Source: Closterium sp. Naga37s-1 (lineage: Eukaryota > Streptophyta > Zygnematophyceae > Desmidiales > Closteriaceae). From it: a stretch of 64,000 nucleotides of DNA. The stretch covers positions 232,501 to 296,500 of the forward strand of contig CANJKZ010000918.1 in the NCBI GenBank assembly GCA_947471745.1, written 5' to 3'. The translations under genes and the position numbers were made by a program. How positions within the stretch are numbered: position 1 is the stretch's first letter; every line of letters starts with the position of its first letter. Below are positions 58,229 to 64,000 of the stretch, piece after piece. The notes below the pieces were generated by a model. That model saw nothing but the letters and a program-made list of their open reading frames with translations, was not told the origin of the DNA and did not search any database.

Positions 58229-61200
58229 ATGGCTACCCCTAGTGTCCTCGCTTTTGACGCTGAGGGTCGGGCCATTGACTTTGATGTCTGGGTAGATGAC
58301 CTGCAGCTTTTCCTACAGTGCGATAGGGCAGACGGTCTCTCCCTCTTTGACCTCACCTCTGGTGCCTCTCCTGCCCCTGCTGCTGATGCCGACGCCACTG
58401 TTCGCTCACAGTGGGCCACTCGCGATGCTGCTGCACGTCTTGCTGTGCGTCGCCACCTGCCTACCTCTGAGCGTGCGCACTTTAGCCAGTACAAGAGTGC
58501 TCAGACCTTGTACGACGCTGTAGTTGCGCGCTACTCCTCCCCTGCCACTGCTGCACTGAGCCGCCTCATGCTACCGTACCTCTTCCCTGACCTTGCTGCC
58601 TTTCCCACAGTCGCTGACCTCATTACGCACCTCCGCACTAGTGACACTCGCTACCGCGCTGCGCTTCCTGCTGAGTTCTGCGCCAAGAACCCCCCCCCCA
58701 TGTACATCACCCTCTACTACATAGTCACCCGGCTCCCTGACTCCCTTCGCGTAGTCAGGGACCACTTCCTCTCAGTTTGCCCCACCACTCTCACCGTTGA
58801 CCTCCTCGATAAGGCCCTCCTAGCAGCAGAAAAGAGCATAGTAGCTGTAGGAGCCTCTCGTGGTGACCCTCGCACCCCCATCTTTGAGGGGTGTTCCCCC
58901 TCCCCCCTTTTGCCCTCTGTTGCCTCTGCTGCTGCGGCCGACCTCGTTGGGCTTGAGTCGGTCGGTGCGGCGTCTACCCCTAGCGGGAGACGCCGCCCTG
59001 GCAAGGGCAAGGGGGGCAGGGGCACTGGAGGAGCTAGCGGGGGCGGTGGAGGCGGCGGTGGAGGCGGTGGAGGGGGTGGGGGTGGCGGTGGGGGTGGTGG
59101 CGGGGGTGGAGGTGTCGGTGGCGGCAGTGGAGGCGGAGGCGGCGGCGGCGGTGGCGGTGGGAGCGGAGGTGGCGGCGGTGGAGGAGGCGGCGGCGGAGGA
59201 GGTGGAGCTGGTCGGGGTGGCGCTGCGCAGAGGGTCGGCTCCGGTGGTGGTCAGCGCCAGCAGCAGCAGCAGCAGCAGCGCCCTCGTGACATCCCCCCCC
59301 CTCAGCAGCTCCGTGAGTGGTACGCTGCACGCCAGCGGGGTGGGGGTACTGGTCCGTGCACCTACGTCCTATGCACCGGAGACCGCGCGGGTGAGCAGTG
59401 CTGGGGTGCGCACTCCACCCAGCGCTGCTTTGGCCGCCTGACGGACGCTTGGCGTCACCAGTTCCCTGAGGCCACTGAGATCCCCCGCTGGGGTGAGCTG
59501 TCTAGGGCGGGTGTAGCTGTCTTTGACCTTGACTTTGATGCTATTCTTGCTGCCATGTATACTGTGACTATTAGTGATGAGGGTGACTGTTACCGGTGTT
59601 TTCCGCCCGACCCGGGCATTGAGTCTGCTGCTCTAGGTACTGGTGAGGCTGCTGCTCTAGGTGCTAGCGAGGCTGCTGCTCTAGGTGCTCGTGCGTCTGC
59701 TCCCTCAGGTGCTGGTGAGTCTGCTCTCTCAGGTTCTGCGTCGGCTTCGGCCTCCCACACCTTCACCCTTGACTCGGGGGCTTCTCGCTCCTTCTTTCGA
59801 GACCGCACCACACTCACGCCGCTTGGCCGGCCAGTTGCAGTCTCTCTGGCAGACCCCTCTGGGGGTCCTGTCCTTGCTCACTTCTCCACTGTCCTCCCGT
59901 GTCCGGCGGCCCCCTCTGGCACCCTGTCTGGTCTTTACCTCCCCTCGTTCTCTACGAAATTGGTGAGTGGTGCTGACCTACAGGATGCGGGGGTTCACCA
60001 GTTCACTCCTGCGAGTCAGCGGGTGACCCACTGCACGAACGCTTGGACAGGCCGACACCTGGCCACGTTTACACGTCGGCCGGGGTCGAGCCTGTACACA
60101 CTGACCACTGCGTCCCCTCCAGTCACTGCGTCTGGTCAGGTAGCTGCGTCGGGTCAGGTGTTTGCTGCAGCGTCCAGGTCTGGTCCTGAGTCTGCCCCCT
60201 GTTCGTGTCGCCTTCTGTCTCACGAGACTCTCCTCTGGCACCACCGCCTTGGTCACCCCTCCCTGCTTCGTCTCCGAGGCATGGCCTCCCGTGTCCTTGT
60301 CTCTGGTCTTCCCTGGTCCCTCCCTCCCCTTCCTCCGGGGCCTGGCCCTACCTGCGTCCCCTGTGTCGAGGGGCGGCAGCAGGCTGCCCCTCACTCCTCC
60401 CAGTTTCCTCCGACAGAGGCCCCGCTGCAGACGCTTCACATGGACGTGTGGGGCCCGGCCCGCGTCCGTGGACAGGGTCACGAGCGCTACTTCCTGCTGG
60501 TGGTTGACGACTACTCGCGTTACACCACAGTCTTCCCCTTGCGCAGCAAGGGTGATGTCACTGAGGTGTTGATCGACTGGATCCGCGCAGCTCATCTCCA
60601 GCTCAGGCAGAGCTTCGGCTCGGACTTTCCTGTTCTGCGTCTGCACTCTGACAGAGGTGGAGAGTTCTCCTCTGGCCTTCTGCGAGCCTACTGTCGTGCA
60701 CGAGGCATCCGCCAGACCTTCACGCTTCCGGACTCTCCACAGCAAAATGGGATTGCTGAGCGCCGCATTGGCATGGTCATGGACGTCGCCCGTACGTCCA
60801 TGATGCATGCGGCTGCCCCCCATTTTCTGTGGCCGTTTGCGGTTCGGTACGCGGCCCATCAGATCAACCTTCACCCCAGGGTCTCCATGTCGGAGACCTC
60901 CACAGCTTTGCTGTGGACGGGGAAGGTTGGCGATGCGTCTGCGTTCCGTGTCTGGGGATCTCGGGCGTTTGTCCGCGACTTGTCTGCGGACAAGCTGTCC
61001 CCTCGTGCTGCTCCTTGCGTCTTCCTTGGCTTCCCCCCTGACGCGCCAGGGTGGCAGTTCTACCACCCCACCTCTCGCCGTGTTCTGTCCTCCCAAGACG
61101 TCACGTTTGACGAGTCGGTCCCCTACTACCGCCTCTTCCCCTACCGCACTCCGTCCCTCCCCCCGCCACCGCTCTTCCTTGTGCCAGGTCCCCCCCCGGT

Positions 61201-64000
61201 AGACCCCCTCCCCCCTCAGGGTCCTGCCCCTTCAGGTGTGTCCCAGGTAGACGCAGTCGAGCCTGTCGAGGTTACTGGTGACTCTGGTGCTGCTGAGGGT
61301 GCTGAGCCTGGGGGTGCTGACTCTGGGGGTGCTGAGCGTGTGGGTGCTACGCCTGGGGGTGCTGAGCCTGAGGGTGCTACTACTGGGGGTCCTGAGCCTG
61401 GGGGTGCTGAGCCTGGGGGTGCTACTACTGGGGGTGCTGAGCCTGGGGGTGCTGAGCCTGGGGGTACTACGCCTGGAGGTGCTGAGCCTGGGGGTGCGGA
61501 GCCTGAGGGAGCTGGGCCTGCTCGTGTGGCGTCTGGCGGTGCTGAGCCTGGAGGTTCTCCGGGTGCTTCGTCTCGGCGGGAGCCACTCTCTCCACAGGAG
61601 CTGCGCGAGTGGTTTGCCCGGCGCTGGAGGCGTGCTGCTGGAGCTGGAGGTTCTTCGGCTGCTGAGGGTGCTGGTGCCGCGGGTCCCGGAGGTGCTCGTA
61701 CTGGGAGTACTGGAGCTGCTGGGCCTGCGGGTACGACTGGAGCTGGAGCTGCTGAGGGTGTTGGCGCTGAGGCTACTGCTGTCGGTCCTGGAGGCGGTCC
61801 TACTGGGGGTGCTACTGGTGCTGCTGGAGGTACTGGAGCTGGAGGTGCTGCTGGCGCTGGTGCTGCCGCTGGGGGTACTGGTGCTGTCCCTGCTGTGTCT
61901 GGAGTCGCCGCGCGGCCTCGGCCGTACTTCGTTACGCTCCTTCAGCAGGTTCTTGGTCTCCCGCCTTCTTCTGGTCCTCCTCCTCCCTTAGAGTGTCCAC
62001 AGCCTGTCCCGTCACAGTTACAGTTACAGCCGGCCTCCCCACTGCCCGCTCCTTCTCCCTACACTGGTCCTACTGGAGGTCTTATTGAGCGTCGTGAGCC
62101 TGCGTCTCGCCCTGCGTCGCCTGTCCGTGCTGCTCGCACTAGTGGTCGTGGTTCGTGTCAGCGTCCTCCTCCTGTCCCTGGCACGCACCGGATGTCTCTG
62201 CGTCCGTCCACTGCTCCTCTGCGTGCCCCTTTGCCTTCTCCTCCTGAGTCCTCTCTTCCTGCTCTTCCTGACCCGGAGTCGGACTCCCTTCGTGCTGCCA
62301 GTCCGACTGTCACGCGTCTCCTTGCTACTATTGTCACTGACCCTTCCTTTGAGTCCACTGCTGCGTCTGCCCTAGTTGCTGAGCTCGTCGACTTTGCTGC
62401 TCGCTGTCGTCTAGACTACGCTGCTAGTCTTGTTGCTGAGTCTGAGTCTGTCTGTCCTCCGTCCGTCGGGGGTGAGTGTGCCCTTGGCACGGACGTCCTT
62501 GAGGACAGGCAGGAGGAGTTCCAGTGTCTGGCTGCTGCTTCACCTCATTTCGTGTCCGTACTGCTTACCCCTGAGGGAGACCCGGATGCACTTGACATCC
62601 CGACTCCGCGCTCTTACGCGGAGGCGATAGAGGGTCCCTACTCCTCTCAGTGGCAGGCAGCTATGGACGCAGAGATGGCTTCCTGGAAGTCCACAGGCAC
62701 CTACGTTGACGAGGTTCCCCCACCTGGGGCGAACATCGTCAGTGGCATGTGGATTTTCAGGGTGAAGCGGCCGCCGGGTTCTCCGCCTGTCTTCAAGGCG
62801 CGTTACGTGGCTCGTGGCTTCAGTCAGCGGCAGGGAGTTGACTTCTTTCAGACCTTTTCTCCCACCCCGAAGATGACCACTCTTCGGGTACTGCTGCACA
62901 TAGCTGCTCACCGCGACTACGAGCTGCACTCTCTTGACTTCAGCACTGCTTTCTTGCAGGGCAGCCTGCACGAGGAGATCTGGCTGCGTCGCCCACCTGG
63001 CTTCACTGGGTCCTTTCCTCCTGGCACCCAGTGGAGCCTCCGGCGGCCAGTCTACGGTCTCCGCCAGGCACCGCGTGAGTGGCACGACACACTGAGGACT
63101 ACACTTGCGGCTCTTGGGTTTGCTCCCTCTACTGCCGACCCGTCACTGTTTCTGCGCACCGACACTTCTTTGCCGCCGTTCTACATCCTCGTGTACGTCG
63201 ACGACTTGGTCTTCGCCACAGCTGACACTGCTGGACTCGCCCACGTGAAGTTCGAGCTGCAGAAGAGACACACGTGCACAGACCTGGGTGAACTGCGCAG
63301 CTACCTTGGCTTGCAGATCACCCGGGACAGAGCACGCCGCACCATTACCCTGACTCAGTCACACATGGTGCAGCAGGTCCTTCAGCGCTTCGGCTTCACG
63401 TACTCCTCGCCTCAGGCCACTCCTCTGCCTACTCGCCACTCGCTCTCAGCTCTGCCTTCGGATGAGTCCGTAGAGTCGAGTGGCCCGTACCCAGAGCTTG
63501 TTGGCTGCCTCATGTACCTGATGACCTGCACATGACCTGACCTTGCATACCCTCTTAGCATTCTTGCACGCTATGTTGCTCCTGGGAGACACAGACCGGA
63601 GCACATGGCTGCAGCGAAGAGGGTGTTGCGCTACTTGTGCAGTACGTCGGGCATGGGGCTTGTGCTTGGAGGGCAGAGTCCAGTGGTCCTCACTGGGCAC
63701 GCAGACGCTTCTTGGGCTGACGACCAGGCTACGCAGCGGTCGTCACAGGGTTACACCTTCAGCCTTGGTTCCGGCTCTGTTTCGTGGCGGGCTACCCGCT
63801 CGTCTTCTGTTCTCGGCTCCAGTTGTGAGGCTGAGATCTACGCCGGGGCCATGGCTGCACAGGAGCTTTGCTGGCTCACCTACCTGCTCACTGACCTCGG
63901 AGAGCCGCCTGGTTCTCCTCCAGTGCTGTACGTAGACAACAAGGCCATGCTGGCCTTGTGTCGAGAGCAGAGACTGGAGCACAGAACGAAGCACATTGCT
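58229..64000 (+). pseudogene. Copia gag-pol of element J (one nonsense codon, 3' end outside)
   Basis: It follows D's 1,979-codon polyprotein residue by residue, including DSGA protease, DDE integrase and YVDD (near 63197). The TGA at 63533 replaces the CGA that D has in the RNase H lead-in (YLMTCTR-PDLAYS). The frame then continues open to the window end at the same position as D. One base change would therefore account for its inactivation within the visible part. The poly-Gly tract and GGAEPGGA linker differ in length from D. Confidence 0.92.

Larger units (their letters stand above)
57092..64000 (+). mobile_element. Short-LTR copia J (D family), cut by the window end
   Basis: The 124-bp 5' LTR (57092-57215), primer site TGGTATCGAGC at 57216, GC-rich leader and gag-pol run to the end of the window. 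It inserted into element H's RT region. The 5 bp before it (CCACT, 57087-57091) should be the target duplication, but the other end is outside. It is very close to D along the whole gag-pol. Confidence 0.93.

Overview
This is eukaryotic nuclear DNA from a GC-rich, intron-rich genome, most likely a green-lineage (streptophyte/charophyte-type) alga or early plant. The reasons are a plant-style secreted subtilase, GT-AG introns, Ty1/copia elements primed by a TGGTATnAGAGC-type initiator-Met-tRNA site, and a Ty3/gypsy element carrying its own cytosine methyltransferase, an arrangement I recall being reported from charophyte algae and dinoflagellates. The species cannot be fixed from sequence alone.

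Host genes occupy only the first 10 kb. A four-exon gene (1537-5725, 656 codons) encodes the WD40 part of a cytoplasmic-dynein-1-type intermediate chain. A six-exon gene (6492-10209, 728 codons) encodes a secreted subtilisin-like protease with a complete catalytic triad but no PA domain. Both models keep phase across every splice junction. Five of their eight introns carry tandem copies of the adjacent exon edge, some with extra splice donors or acceptors, as if these introns grow by exon-edge duplication.

From 10.5 kb onward the window is almost entirely nested retrotransposons. Copia element A (10544-20557, 458-bp LTRs, TSD ACCCG) is dead and contains a second, rearranged copia (A', 13157-16979). 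An old minus-strand short-LTR copia (B, 20903 to about 47410) was split by copia C (21274-42952, 127-bp LTRs, TSD ATATA). C then received two insertions. An intact copia D (21300-28825, 129-bp identical LTRs, TSD TCACT, uninterrupted 1,979-codon gag-pol) sits inside its 5' LTR. A hAT-like MITE E (TIR CAGGGCTGACT, 8-bp TSD AGCTGGAG) sits inside its pol, and E in turn holds copia F (33771-39847, 445-bp LTRs, TSD GCTGT, related to A).

At 48156-54087 lies the most interesting object: a Ty3/gypsy element (G) with order gag - protease - DNMT3/DRM-like cytosine-5 methyltransferase - RT - RNase H - integrase. The 861-codon methyltransferase-RT-RNase H stretch is open, although gag, protease and the RNase H/integrase junction carry stops or frameshifts. 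The window ends with a minus-strand short-LTR copia (H, from 55303) interrupted by a D-family copy (J, from 57092) that runs off the end and differs from intact by one visible CGA-to-TGA nonsense change.
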